From: Pseudomonas helmanticensis
GTDB lineage: Bacteria > Pseudomonadota > Gammaproteobacteria > Pseudomonadales > Pseudomonadaceae
Assembly (NCBI RefSeq): GCF_900182985.1
Contig: NZ_FXUY01000001.1
Coordinates: forward strand, 3,348,001-3,412,000
Direction of reading: 5' to 3'
DNA length: 64,000 nt
How positions within the stretch are numbered: the stretch's first letter is position 1; each line of letters begins with the position of its first letter. Under the pieces are notes generated by a model. That model had not been told where the DNA came from. It did no database searches and was given only the letters and a program-made list of their open reading frames with translations. Below, in pieces: positions 18,047 through 27,467 of the stretch. A program made the translations under genes and the position numbers.

Positions 18047-20907
18047 TACAGGGCCTCCACTAATGCGCGCACTTCGTTGGCGCTGCCCACGGCCAGGGCC
18101 TGTTGAGCAAGGGTTTGCGCCTGCGTCAGGCTGAGTTCACGGATGCGCGCCTTCACTTCAGCAATGCTGCGCCCGGACACGCTGAGTTCATCGACACCGA
18201 GGCCGACCAACACCGGCACCGCCAGCGGATCCGCCGCCAGTTCGCCGCAGACGCCGACCCATTTGCCGTGGGCATGGGCGGCGCGCACGGTGATATCGAT
18301 CAGTTGCAGTACGGCCGGGTGCAAGCCGTCGGCCTGCGCCGACAAGGTCGGGTGACCACGGTCGATGGCCAGGGTGTATTGCGTGAGGTCGTTGGTGCCG
18401 ACGCTGAAGAAGTCGACCTCCTTGGCCAATACCGGCGCGAGCAACGCGGCGGACGGCACTTCGATCATGATCCCCAGTTGAAGATCGGCGACCGGAATTT
18501 CCAGACGCAAACGCTCGGTCATGTCGCGAGCCTGGCGCCATTCTTCGACGCTGCCAACCATCGGAAACATGATCCGCAGCGGACGGTTGTCCGCCGAACA
18601 CAGCAACGCGCGCAGTTGCGCTTCCATGATCTGCGGACGCTGCAAGGTCAGGCGAATGCCGCGCACGCCGAGGAACGGGTTTTCTTCCTTGGCGATCGGC
18701 CAATACGGCAGCGGTTTGTCGCCGCCGACATCCAGCGTGCGCACCACCAGCGGACGACCGCCGAGGCCATCGAGCACGCGACGATATTCTGCTTCTTGCG
18801 TAGCCTCATCCGGCGCCTGCGGGTGGGCCATGAAAATCAGTTCGGTACGCAGCAGACCGATGCCTTCGGCGCCCTGCTCCACCGCGCTGATCACCCCGGC
18901 GCTTTCGCCGATATTGGCGAACACTTCGACCGCGTGACCGTCGGTGGTGTGTGCCGGTTGGTGGCGTTGTTCGGCGGCAATCTTCAAGCGTTGTTCGCGA
19001 GTGTCGCGTTCTTCGGTGGCGCGTTGCAGAGTCGCGGCATCAGCGTCGACATGCAGGCGACCGCGTTGACCGTCAAGCAGCAACGGCGTGCCCGGCGCCA
19101 GCAACAACACCGCTGCGCCAGCACCGACCAGCGCCGGAATGCCAAGGGCTCGCGCAACGATTGCACTGTGCGCGGTGGCGCCGCCGCGTGCGGTGAGAAT
19201 CCCCGCGACGCGCGCCGGGTCCAGCCGCGCGACGTCGGACGGGCCGACCTCGTCCATCACCAGAATGTACGGTTGCTCAGGTTCGCTCGGCGTCTGCACG
19301 CCACGCAGTTGCGCGAGCACACGGCGGCCGACGTCCCGCAGGTCCGCCGCACGCTCGGCGAGCAAGGCATCCTGCAGCGCTTCCTGTTGTTTCGCCGCGG
19401 CTTCGATCACCGCCATCCACGCTGCTTCGGCGCTTTCGCCTTGCTTGAGGCGGGTGTCGACTTCGTCGGTGAGTTCCGGGTCGTCGAGCATTTCCTGGTG
19501 GGTGATGAAAATCTCGCGGATGGCTTTGGCTTTGCTGCGTTCGATCAAGCCCTGGATGTCGCTGCGAACATCGCTGAGCGCTTGCTTGAGACGTTCGCGC
19601 TCAATGGCAGCGGACTCGCCCCGCATTGGGTAATCGATGGTCTGTTGCACTTGAATATGCGCCGGGCCGATGGCGATTCCGGGCGCTGCCGGGATCGCCT
19701 GCAACTGAGCGCCGGACGCCGGAGCGATCAGCACTTCGGCGATGTCGGCGAGCACTTCGCGTTGCTGGCTGACGGCGGGCAGCGGCTCGACTTCTTCGCC
19801 AAGACCTTCTTCGATAGCAGCGAGCAAGGCCGGCAAGGCGTCGGCAGCGATGCTCGGCTCGGCGATCAACTCCAGCACCTGACCGCGACGGGCGCCGAGG
19901 CTGAGCAGTTTGCTCAGGCTTTTCACCGACACGGCGCTGTCCTGACCGTCGACGATGCGCACGCGAATCTCGCCGTCAAAACTCTTCGCCAGTTGCGCGA
20001 GGATCTTCGCCGGGCGCGCGTGCAAGCCGTGGGCGTTGGCCAGCGCAATGCGTGCGCTCGGCCAGTCGGCGGGCAATTCACCACCGAGCACTTCGAGGAC
20101 TTTGCGGCTGCTGGTAGCGCGGCCCAGTTCATGGCCGCGACCTTCGATGAGCAACGCACACAGGCGCTCAAGCAACGCTTGATGCGCTTCGCCAAGGCTG
20201 GCCAGACAGAACAGACCGCTGAGCGGCTGGCCGAGGTAACGCATCGGTTTGTCCGGCGTGACGAATGCCAAGCCCGGGCGTTTCACGGTTTGCTCGCTGT
20301 GCAACCACCACAAACCATCGCCCAGCGGCAGCGCTTCGACCTGTTGCAGCACCGCCGAGAAACCGTTGCTCACACAATCGGCCTGGCGCAGCAGACGTGC
20401 ACCACGCCAGACCAGTTCTTCGAAATCATCGGCAGAGACGCCGAGGCCGATCATCTGCGCATCCAGCGCCAGCTCTTGCGGCGCGCCTTGCAGCAGTTTC
20501 AACAGCGCTTCGGGGGAACTGGCGCGACGCAGGGCCTGGCCCAGGTCGGTTTCGCCGAGGGCGCGGGTCAGCAGTTGCAGCAGGCGCAAGTGTTCATCGG
20601 ATTTGGCGGCGATACCAATCGCCAGATAAACGATCTGGCCATCGCCCCAATCCACGCCCTCGGGGAACTGCATCAGGCGCACGCCAGTGGCGAACACCTG
20701 ATCGCGGGTTTCCGGGGTTCCGTGGGGAATGGCAATACCTTGACCGAGAAAGGTCGAGCCCTGGGCTTCCCGGGCCTGCAAGCCGGCGAGGTAACCGTCG
20801 GCAACCAGACCATCGGCCACCAGATGACTGGCTAGCAATTGCAGGGCGGTGGGTTTATCCACGGCCGATTGGCCCATGGATATCTGCTCTATAGTGAGCT
20901 CGAGCAT
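18046..20907 (-). CDS. fruB: Multiphosphoryl transfer protein EIIA-HPr-EI (FruB)
   Basis: The 953-aa cytoplasmic phosphocarrier combines three PTS modules. EIIA(Fru) occupies about 1-145 with active His62 (GIAIPHGTPETRD). HPr is around 284-370 with NAHGLHARPAKIL and its His near 296. Enzyme I runs from about 400 to the end with GGATAHSAIVARALGIPAL (His near 579) and the PEP-binding GTNDLTQYTLAIDR. It moves phosphate from PEP to FruA without separate EI and HPr, the usual Pseudomonas layout. Start: AAGGAG precedes the ATG at 20907. It leads the operon and is controlled by the Cra site at 21056. Confidence 0.97.
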   Translation of the reverse strand: MLELTIEQISMGQSAVDKPTALQLLASHLVADGLVADGYLAGLQAREAQGSTFLGQGIAIPHGTPETRDQVFATGVRLMQFPEGVDWGDGQIVYLAIGIAAKSDEHLRLLQLLTRALGETDLGQALRRASSPEALLKLLQGAPQELALDAQMIGLGVSADDFEELVWRGARLLRQADCVSNGFSAVLQQVEALPLGDGLWWLHSEQTVKRPGLAFVTPDKPMRYLGQPLSGLFCLASLGEAHQALLERLCALLIEGRGHELGRATSSRKVLEVLGGELPADWPSARIALANAHGLHARPAKILAQLAKSFDGEIRVRIVDGQDSAVSVKSLSKLLSLGARRGQVLELIAEPSIAADALPALLAAIEEGLGEEVEPLPAVSQQREVLADIAEVLIAPASGAQLQAIPAAPGIAIGPAHIQVQQTIDYPMRGESAAIERERLKQALSDVRSDIQGLIERSKAKAIREIFITHQEMLDDPELTDEVDTRLKQGESAEAAWMAVIEAAAKQQEALQDALLAERAADLRDVGRRVLAQLRGVQTPSEPEQPYILVMDEVGPSDVARLDPARVAGILTARGGATAHSAIVARALGIPALVGAGAAVLLLAPGTPLLLDGQRGRLHVDADAATLQRATEERDTREQRLKIAAEQRHQPAHTTDGHAVEVFANIGESAGVISAVEQGAEGIGLLRTELIFMAHPQAPDEATQEAEYRRVLDGLGGRPLVVRTLDVGGDKPLPYWPIAKEENPFLGVRGIRLTLQRPQIMEAQLRALLCSADNRPLRIMFPMVGSVEEWRQARDMTERLRLEIPVADLQLGIMIEVPSAALLAPVLAKEVDFFSVGTNDLTQYTLAIDRGHPTLSAQADGLHPAVLQLIDITVRAAHAHGKWVGVCGELAADPLAVPVLVGLGVDELSVSGRSIAEVKARIRELSLTQAQTLAQQALAVGSANEVRALVEAL

Positions 20908-21055
20908 GCAATCTCCTTTTTGGCATCGGTGACGCCAGGTATTGTTTTGAATGGTTGCAGCTTAGGCGCTTGTCAGCTTTGCTTTTCAGCAGCAATTTTG
21001 GCGGTTTCACGGCAGAACCGGCCAAAGGCGCCTAAAACGTAGAAAATACGCCTGC

Positions 21056-21067
21056 TGAAACGTTTAA
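21056..21067 (-). promoter_or_regulatory. FruR/Cra operator upstream of fruB
   Basis: On the minus strand this reads TTAAACGTTTCA, which I recall as the operator described for Cra at the fruB promoter of P. putida. It lies about 150 bases before the fruB ATG in the 305-base gap shared with fruR. Fructose 1-phosphate is the known inducer in that system. Confidence 0.85.
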
Positions 21068-21212
21068 TCTAGATTGATCGGCACGTTACTCGATAATGTC
21101 CCATCCTTGAAGTCCAACTTGTCGGATGCGTTGCGACAATAGTCGCCTGCCCTAATCGGGTAGGATTGGCGAAAATGTTGCGGCAAGCTCGCAAAAACAA
21201 GGAAATCCCGGG

Positions 21213-22208
21213 TTGAAACTCAGTGATATCGCGCGGTTGGCCGGCGTGTCCGTGACCACCGCCAGCTACGTCATCAACGGCAAGGCCGAACAGCAACGCA
21301 TCAGTACCGCGACCGTCGAACGCGTGCGCGCCGTGGTCGATCTGCACGGCTTCACGCCCAATCCGCAAGCCGCCGGGCTGCGCAGCCGGCACACGCGTAC
21401 GTTGGGTTTTATCCTGCCGGATCTGGAAAACCCCAGCTATGCGCGGATCGCCAAATTGCTGGAGCAAGGTGCGCGGGCACGCGGCTATCAGTTGTTGATC
21501 GCCAGTTCCGACGATGCGCCAGACAGCGAGCGGCAATTGCTGCAACTGTTCCGCGCGCGCCGTTGCGATGCGCTGATCGTTGCCAGTTGCCTGCCTGCCG
21601 GTGATGACAGTTATCGGCAGTTGCAGGCCAAGGGGATGCCGATCATCGCCATCGACCGGGTCATGGAGCCGGAGTATTTCTGCTCGGTGATCAGCGACGA
21701 CCGCGAGGCCAGTCAGCACCTGACGCAAAGCCTGCTCGATCCGCAACCCAAACAAATCGTACTGCTCGGCGCACGCCCGGAACTGAGCATCAGCCAGGAA
21801 CGTGCCGCCGGTTTCAAACAGGCGCTGGTCGACTTCAAAGGTGAAGTGCTGGTCGAGCACGCTGAATCCTTCAGCCGTGAGTGCGGCAAGCAGTTGATGG
21901 AAGAACTCCTGCAACGCCTGGGGCATTTGCCGGACGCGTTGGTCACCACTTCCTACGTGCTGCTGCAGGGCGTTTTCGATGCACTGCATGACTTCCCGCT
22001 GAAATCACGGCCGCTGCGCCTCGGCACCTTCGGCGATACGCAGTTGCTGGATTTCCTGCCGCTGCCGGTCAACGCCATGGCTCAGCAGCACCAGTTGATC
22101 GCCGACAAGGCGCTGGAACTGGCGCTGGCGGCGGTCGAGCAGTCGGAGTACAAGCCTGGCGTGCAGGCCATTGCGCGAACCTTCAAGCAGCGTATTCACC
22201 GGGACTGA
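21213..22208 (+). CDS. fruR: LacI-family fructose repressor FruR (Cra)
   Basis: The 331-aa regulator has an N-terminal helix-turn-helix (KLSDIARLAGVSVTTASYVI, residues 2-21), the hinge region, and a periplasmic-binding-protein-like sensor domain (about 60-331). It is divergent from fruBKA and likely represses it through the operator at 21056. The start is TTG at 21213 with AAGGA nine bases upstream; no ATG is available near the conserved N-terminus. TatD-like gene follows after 3 bases. Confidence 0.94.
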   Translation: MKLSDIARLAGVSVTTASYVINGKAEQQRISTATVERVRAVVDLHGFTPNPQAAGLRSRHTRTLGFILPDLENPSYARIAKLLEQGARARGYQLLIASSDDAPDSERQLLQLFRARRCDALIVASCLPAGDDSYRQLQAKGMPIIAIDRVMEPEYFCSVISDDREASQHLTQSLLDPQPKQIVLLGARPELSISQERAAGFKQALVDFKGEVLVEHAESFSRECGKQLMEELLQRLGHLPDALVTTSYVLLQGVFDALHDFPLKSRPLRLGTFGDTQLLDFLPLPVNAMAQQHQLIADKALELALAAVEQSEYKPGVQAIARTFKQRIHRD

Positions 22209-22211
22209 GCC

Positions 22212-22988
22212 GTGGAGCTGATCGACAGTCACACCCACCTCGACTTCCCCGACTTCGACGTCGATCGCTCGGCGCTGCTTGCCGAAAGCCGTGCCCTCGG
22301 GGTGCGGCGGATGGTGGTGTTGGGGGTGTACGAGGGTAACTGGCAACGGGTATGGGATCTGGTGCGCAGCGATGCCGATTTGTACGCGGCGTTTGGCTTG
22401 CATCCGGTGTATCTCGATCAGCATCGTCCGGAAGATTTGACGGCACTCGGTGATTGGCTGACCCGGCTGCGCGGACATCGGCAGTTGTGTGCGGTGGGCG
22501 AGATCGGTCTGGATTACTTCGTCGAAACGCTGGATCGCGAGCAGCAACAGGCGTTGTTCGAGGCGCAACTGCAACTGGCGGCGGACTTTGCATTGCCGGC
22601 GCTGATTCATGTGCGCCGCAGCCACGCCGCAGTGATTGCCACCCTCAAGCGCTTCAAGCTCAAACGCGCCGGGATCATTCACGCCTTTGCCGGCAGCCGT
22701 GAAGAAGCGCGCGAATACATCAAGCTCGGTTTCAAACTCGGACTGGGCGGCGCCCCGACCTGGCCGCAGGCGTTGCGCATGCATCGGGTTCTCACGGAGT
22801 TGCCGCTGGAATCGATCGTGCTGGAAACCGATTCACCGGACATGGCGCCGGCGATGTTTCCCGGTCAGCGCAACAGCCCGGCGCATTTGCCGGCGATCTG
22901 CGCAGCCTTGGCCGAGCTGATGAAAACCACCCCGCAACAACTCGCCGCCGCCAGCACCGCCAACAGCTGCGAAGTCTTCGGCTGGTAA
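22212..22988 (+). CDS. TatD-family metal-dependent hydrolase
   Basis: The 258-aa TIM-barrel protein carries TatD signatures: the N-terminal metal motif DSHTHLDFPDFD, AVGEIGLDYF, LIHVRRSH, and the C-terminal ETDSPDMAP. Relatives act as Mg-dependent DNases or hydrolases; the exact substrate here is unknown. It uses a GTG start only 3 bases after fruR, so it is probably cotranscribed with the regulator although no functional link is evident. Confidence 0.93.
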   Translation: MELIDSHTHLDFPDFDVDRSALLAESRALGVRRMVVLGVYEGNWQRVWDLVRSDADLYAAFGLHPVYLDQHRPEDLTALGDWLTRLRGHRQLCAVGEIGLDYFVETLDREQQQALFEAQLQLAADFALPALIHVRRSHAAVIATLKRFKLKRAGIIHAFAGSREEAREYIKLGFKLGLGGAPTWPQALRMHRVLTELPLESIVLETDSPDMAPAMFPGQRNSPAHLPAICAALAELMKTTPQQLAAASTANSCEVFGW

Positions 22989-23002
22989 CCCGATGCATCC
23001 TC

Positions 23003-23087
23003 CTGTAGGAGCTGCGGCACGCTGCGATCTTTTGATCTGTTTTTACAAGCAACATCAAACGATCGCAGCTTGCCGCAGCACCTACAG
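23003..23087. repeat. REP inverted pair, 'gtaggagctgc' family (diverged arm)
   Basis: CTGTAGGAGCTGCGGCACGC faces GCAGCACCTACAG, with one arm carrying substitutions. It follows the TatD-like gene. Confidence 0.8.
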
Positions 23088-23115
23088 ACAGTCGTCAGTG
23101 AGCAGTGGTCAGCAA

Positions 23116-23505
23116 TCAGTCGGCGTGGGCCTTGGCGGCGTCGAGAACCAGCGTCAGATGCTGACGATGGCGCGCGTAACGCACGACAACGAAGTACGCG
23201 AAAATTGTAATCAACGATGCGTTGAGTTGTTCGGTGACGCTGAGCAACCCCACCCACTCCATCACCAATGCCACCAGCAATGCGGTGCAGACCGTCACCG
23301 ACGCGCTGAAGCGCAACAGCGCCAGTGAATCGAGGGACTTGAAGCGTTTGATCTGTTTTGGGCAGCGCAATTCCAGGGTTTTCTGGCAATGCTCGCAGGT
23401 GAACGGTTCATTGATCGAGATGGCATTCAGTTGCCAGGGTTTCAGCAGCAGGGTGGTCTGACAATGAGCACAACGGCCCTGGACTCCCAGGGTTGCGACG
23501 GACAT
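23116..23505 (-). CDS. Small zinc-ribbon membrane protein, function unknown
   Basis: The 129-aa protein begins with a zinc-ribbon-like arrangement, C12-A-H-C15 and C37-E-H-C40 with a further C48, which probably binds one Zn. Two hydrophobic helices follow at about 68-90 and 95-110, then a short charged tail. This suggests an inner-membrane protein with a cytoplasmic metal-binding head. It stands alone between two REP elements. I do not recognise a function. Confidence 0.75.
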   Translation of the reverse strand: MSVATLGVQGRCAHCQTTLLLKPWQLNAISINEPFTCEHCQKTLELRCPKQIKRFKSLDSLALLRFSASVTVCTALLVALVMEWVGLLSVTEQLNASLITIFAYFVVVRYARHRQHLTLVLDAAKAHAD

Positions 23506-23670
23506 GAGCAGTCTCCTCCAAAACGGTCTGACAGGGATTCTGGTTGATTGAAGGCGAAAATCCAGCGGGCGGAGGAAAACAGGAATTCGCCTACAGAGGC
23601 CAGCCTAAAAAGACTACAAACTATTCAGACAAAACCGGAACCGTGCTCCAGCAAACTGGCAATTGGTAAC

Positions 23671-23749
23671 TGTAGGAGCTGCGGCACGCTGCGATCTTTT
23701 GATCTTTAAAAACCAGATCAAAAGATCGCAGCGTGCCGCAGCTCCTACA
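23671..23749. repeat. REP inverted pair, 'gtaggagctgc' family
   Basis: TGTAGGAGCTGCGGCACGCT and its exact complement flank an AT-rich centre, 11 bases beyond the chemoreceptor stop. It may act as its terminator. Confidence 0.87.
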
Positions 23750-23759
23750 AGGGGGTAGG

Positions 23760-25790
23760 TTAGACGCGGAAGGCGCTGATCAATTGTTTGAGTTCGACGA
23801 CCTGGGCGGACAGCGCACGGCTGGCACCTTCGGTCTGGTGCGCGCCGTGGGCCGTGCGCTCGCCGGCGCGGTTGATCTCGACGATGTTTTGGTCGATGTC
23901 GTGGGCGACCGCCGTTTGCTGTTCCACCGCAGCGGCAATCTGCTGGTTCTGATCGACGATCATGCCGACCGCGCCGAGGATGTTTTCCAGCGCCTGCTGG
24001 ACCTTCTCCGACTGCCCGACCGTGCCGTTGGCCATCTGATGGCTGACGCCCATGGCTTTCACCGCAGCGCCGACGCCGCCGTGCAGCTTGGCGATCATCT
24101 GCTCGATTTCTTCGGTGGATTGCTGGGTGCGCTTGGCCAGCGTGCGCACTTCGTCCGCGACCACGGCAAAACCACGGCCCTGCTCGCCGGCGCGGGCTGC
24201 TTCGATCGCGGCGTTGAGCGCTAGCAGGTTGGTCTGTTCGGCGATGCTCTTGATCACTTCCAGTACGCGGCTGATCGACTGGCTGTCACTCGCCAACTGA
24301 TTGATCACCAGCACCGACTGATCGATCTCGCTGGCCAGCGCGGCAATGCTGCCCTGCTGCGACTCGACCAGGCTACGGCCGCTGACGGTTTCATCATTGA
24401 CGCTGTGGGCGCTGCTCACGGCGGCGGCGGCACTGCGCGCGACTTCCTGTGAGGTCGCCGACATCTGGTTCATCGCCGTGGCCACTTGTTCGATCTGCGT
24501 GCGCTGCCCGGCGACGGCCTGATTGCTTTGCGCCGAGACGTTTTCAACTTGTCCGGCCTGACGCTCGACTTCGCCAACGGTCTGGCCGACGCGCTCGATC
24601 AGGTCGTGGATTTTCTTCACGGTGCCGTTGAACACTTCGCCCAACTCACCGAGTTCGTCGCGGCTGTGGGCGACGAAGTTGACGGTCATGTCACCCGCCG
24701 CGACCTTATCCATCATCGCGCCCAGGCGTTTGAGGGTGGTGCGGGTCGAGGCGTAGAAACCGCCATAGAGATAGAAAATCAGCACGAACACCACCGACAG
24801 CGCCACCGCCTGCAAGGTCATGTGGGTGCGGTTTTGCGTCAGACGCTGTTGCAGTTGCGTGTCGAGGAATTTCAGGCTGGCTTCGTTGAGCTGGTAGGTC
24901 TTGTCGAGCAACCCGGTGACCTGATCGTAAAACGCCTGCCACGGTGCATCGAGGGTATCGGCCATCACCACGTGTTCTTCGAACAGCTCAGTCGCCTGCT
25001 TCAACGACGCCTTGCTGCTGTCGGCCTGAACGCTGAGGGTTTCACGCGCCGCCTTGCTGGAGCCGAGAGCGTCCTGCAACTTCAAGGCGTATTCCGCCTG
25101 GAGTTTTTCGATCTGCACCAGCAGTTCATCGAAACGCGTGCTCGAGGCACTGTTGAGAAAGCCCTGCCCCAACGAATACGAGCCCATGGCCCGGCCTTCG
25201 CCGAGGGTTTGCGTCACCGTCGGGGTGATCAGCGTCACCAGTTCGCTGAGCTGGCGAATATCGCTCTGGTTGTCACGGCTGAGGCCAGCCTGGCTGGTGA
25301 TGATCTGGCTGAAAATCTGCGCGCTGGTGAGCAACTTACCGATCAGCGCGCTTTTGCTTTGCAGCGAGTTTTCCGCCTGCTGGGCCTTGAACGCGGCAAT
25401 CATTTCATCACGCTTGCCGTCGAAAACCTTGATCTGTTCGGGGTCGTCGGTCATCGCCGTCAGCCCTTGCAGACGCGTCAGCACGGCTTGTTCGAGACTG
25501 GTGATGTTCGCCTCGACATTGCCGGCCTTGCCGGACTGGCCGAGGATGACGTTGATCTGTACCAGATTGTTCAGGGTTTCCAGATCCCGGCGCAGGGTCA
25601 GGCTGCTCCCCAGCAGATCAAGGCTTTGCAGCTCGACCCGGGTGCCCTGAAATTCACGATAGGAATCGCGTACCAGATAAAAATTGGTCACCAGCATCGG
25701 TACCAGGAATAGCACGCTGATCAGGCTGAACTTCATGCCGAAGCTCAGACGGTTCATCAGCGAGACGGCGGGATAGAGCAAGCTCTTCAC
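23760..25790 (-). CDS. Methyl-accepting chemotaxis protein
   Basis: The 676-aa chemoreceptor has TM1 at about 19-40, a long, mostly helical periplasmic ligand-binding region (about 41-324), TM2 at about 325-343, a HAMP segment, and the cytoplasmic signalling hairpin with EQTNLLALNAAIEAARAGE and FAVVADEVRTLAKR. The ~285-residue sensor is larger than a four-helix bundle and may be a two-module helical type. The start is GTG at 25790 preceded by GGGAGA; the frame further upstream starts in a hydrophilic, unlikely N-terminus. I recall an equivalent receptor (PA4520) before ampE in PAO1. The ligand is unknown. Confidence 0.92.
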   Translation of the reverse strand: MKSLLYPAVSLMNRLSFGMKFSLISVLFLVPMLVTNFYLVRDSYREFQGTRVELQSLDLLGSSLTLRRDLETLNNLVQINVILGQSGKAGNVEANITSLEQAVLTRLQGLTAMTDDPEQIKVFDGKRDEMIAAFKAQQAENSLQSKSALIGKLLTSAQIFSQIITSQAGLSRDNQSDIRQLSELVTLITPTVTQTLGEGRAMGSYSLGQGFLNSASSTRFDELLVQIEKLQAEYALKLQDALGSSKAARETLSVQADSSKASLKQATELFEEHVVMADTLDAPWQAFYDQVTGLLDKTYQLNEASLKFLDTQLQQRLTQNRTHMTLQAVALSVVFVLIFYLYGGFYASTRTTLKRLGAMMDKVAAGDMTVNFVAHSRDELGELGEVFNGTVKKIHDLIERVGQTVGEVERQAGQVENVSAQSNQAVAGQRTQIEQVATAMNQMSATSQEVARSAAAAVSSAHSVNDETVSGRSLVESQQGSIAALASEIDQSVLVINQLASDSQSISRVLEVIKSIAEQTNLLALNAAIEAARAGEQGRGFAVVADEVRTLAKRTQQSTEEIEQMIAKLHGGVGAAVKAMGVSHQMANGTVGQSEKVQQALENILGAVGMIVDQNQQIAAAVEQQTAVAHDIDQNIVEINRAGERTAHGAHQTEGASRALSAQVVELKQLISAFRV

Positions 25791-25925
25791 TGGAAGTCTC
25801 CCTTGGTTTTTCTTGTTTTTATTGGCAGGCGCGAGGCGACAGCAGATAGCCACTATCGAGCGCCATCACTGTATAGCTCAAATCGACGGGAGGTTTTGTA
25901 ACTTAAGGTTAACGAAAAAAAGAAC

Positions 25926-25985
25926 GCAGCCTGCGGCAGCTCCTACAGAAAAACCAATCCCTGTAGGAGCTGCCGCAGGCTGCGA
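25926..25985. repeat. REP pair in outward orientation
   Basis: GCAGCCTGCGGCAGCTCC is followed 12 bases later by its complement, so the two units face in the opposite sense to the other copies in the window. It lies downstream of ampE. Confidence 0.82.
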
Positions 25986-26006
25986 TCTTTTGATCTTTGT
26001 TTGAAA

Positions 26007-26846
26007 TCAGTGAACCAGAACCGTCCACAAGGCAAACCCGGCATACCACAGCACCGCCGCGCGCAGCAGCAGTTCCCACAGGCAATCAAGCGTATTGATG
26101 CCCTCAGGACCGACCACAGGAGGCGGGATCTCCCCCGCCACCAGGCCAACCTTGTTGATCAGTTGCGCAGCGCTGATGTTCCAGTTCAGCAGCTCATGCA
26201 GCATCACCCGGCTGACCGCGACAAAGTTGCCGACCAGCGCCAGGCTCGCCGCCAGCAATCGCACCGGCACCCAATCAAAGGCATGGCGCATTTGCGCCGC
26301 ACGTTCGACCAATGCCGGATTCTTGCCGTGTTCCTCGGCCAGCGCCAGCAAGCGATAGGCCAGTGCCGCCACCGGGCCGAGCAGGAAATACCAGAAAATC
26401 ACCGCGAAGAAGCTTTGATAAGCCTCCCACAACAGGTGCCCCTGCACGCGGTCAAGCAGTTGCTCGCCACTGTCGGCGCAAATATCCAGATCGCGCTTGG
26501 CGACATGCGCCGCCGCCTGCAGATCTTCACGGCGCCAGGCATCGCGGAACGGCCCGAGACCGCCGAGCAAATCGCCGCGCCCCAGACTGTAAATCACCAC
26601 CAGCAAATGCACCGGCAAGGCCAACAAGCCGTAAGCCACTGGCTGCAGCACCAGCAGCAACAGGCCGAGCAGCGCCACCGGCAGCAACACCATGATCGTC
26701 AGCACCAACCATGGCTGATCGGCCAATCGCGAGCTGCTTTCAAGTTTGTGCAGTTCGCGGATCCATCCGCCATCGCGTTGAACCCGATGGCGCAAGGCCG
26801 AGAACTTCTCGATCCAGACCGCCAGCAGTAACACCAGAAAACTCAT
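26007..26846 (-). CDS. ampE: AmpE, inner-membrane regulatory signalling modulator
   Basis: The 279-aa membrane protein has hydrophobic segments near 2-11, 46-85, 142-165 and at the C-terminus. Its N-terminus (FLVLLLAVWIEKFSALR) and the RRED/FRDAW region are typical of AmpE. It is encoded with the peptidoglycan amidase AmpD, whose stop overlaps its start (ATGA). The pair is linked to beta-lactamase control and cell-wall recycling; AmpE's biochemical role is poorly defined. Confidence 0.92.
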   Translation of the reverse strand: MSFLVLLLAVWIEKFSALRHRVQRDGGWIRELHKLESSSRLADQPWLVLTIMVLLPVALLGLLLLVLQPVAYGLLALPVHLLVVIYSLGRGDLLGGLGPFRDAWRREDLQAAAHVAKRDLDICADSGEQLLDRVQGHLLWEAYQSFFAVIFWYFLLGPVAALAYRLLALAEEHGKNPALVERAAQMRHAFDWVPVRLLAASLALVGNFVAVSRVMLHELLNWNISAAQLINKVGLVAGEIPPPVVGPEGINTLDCLWELLLRAAVLWYAGFALWTVLVH

Positions 26847-27403
26847 TGTCCTTCCTCTTGTGCCAGGGCTGCGCGGTAACGCGCCCAGTCGAATGCCGGG
26901 CCAGGATCGGTCTTACGCCCGGGTGCTATGTCGCTGTGCCCGCAAATGCGGGCGCCGGTGATGGCCGGAAATGCTGTTTGCAACTGACGGGTCAACACCG
27001 TCAAGGCCTGATACTGCGCATCGGTAAATGGCAGATCATCGGTGCCTTCGAGCTCAATACCCACGGAAAAATCGTTACAGGTTTCGCGCCCTTCGAACAG
27101 CGACACGCCAGCATGCCACGCCCGCTCGAGACAGGAGACAAACTGGGTGACCTTGCCGTCACGTTCAATCAAAAAGTGCGCCGAGACGCGCAAATCGGCA
27201 ATCCCTGCAAAGTAGGGATGTTCGGTGACATCCAGACGATTCTGGAAAAATTCCTGCACCTTGCCGGTGGCGAACTGCCCCGGCGGCAGGCTGATGTTGT
27301 GGATAACCAACAGGGAAATTTCGCCCGCAGGGCGTTCATTGAAGTTGGGCGATGGGCAGACCTGCACCCCGTGACACCACCCGCTAGCGGGATCCAACTG
27401 CAT
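26843..27403 (-). CDS. ampD: 1,6-anhydro-N-acetylmuramyl-L-alanine amidase AmpD
   Basis: This 186-aa cytosolic zinc amidase cleaves the stem peptide from anhydro-muropeptides during wall recycling and so keeps the AmpR inducer low. The zinc ligands are visible as H35 (LLVIHNISLPPG), H156 and D166 (CGHSDIAPGRKTDPG), with K164 and the catalytic E118 (VGIELEGTDD). AAGGA precedes the ATG at 27403; the reading frame continues upstream but without homology. It overlaps ampE by 4 bases and follows the DUF1631 gene. Confidence 0.96.
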   Translation of the reverse strand: MQLDPASGWCHGVQVCPSPNFNERPAGEISLLVIHNISLPPGQFATGKVQEFFQNRLDVTEHPYFAGIADLRVSAHFLIERDGKVTQFVSCLERAWHAGVSLFEGRETCNDFSVGIELEGTDDLPFTDAQYQALTVLTRQLQTAFPAITGARICGHSDIAPGRKTDPGPAFDWARYRAALAQEEGQ

Positions 27404-27467
27404 AACGATTCCTTCAACGCCGACTGTGTTGACGCCCAGTATGCCGTGATCGGCCCCCAGCGCGCGA

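Noticed and set aside
18103-20835. 910-aa plus-strand frame
   Set aside because: Antisense shadow of fruB with Arg/Gln/His-rich composition and no domain.
23003-23749. Repeated 'gtaggagctgc' units considered as a CRISPR array
   Set aside because: Units are inverted pairs at different loci, without regular direct repeats or spacers, and no cas genes are present.
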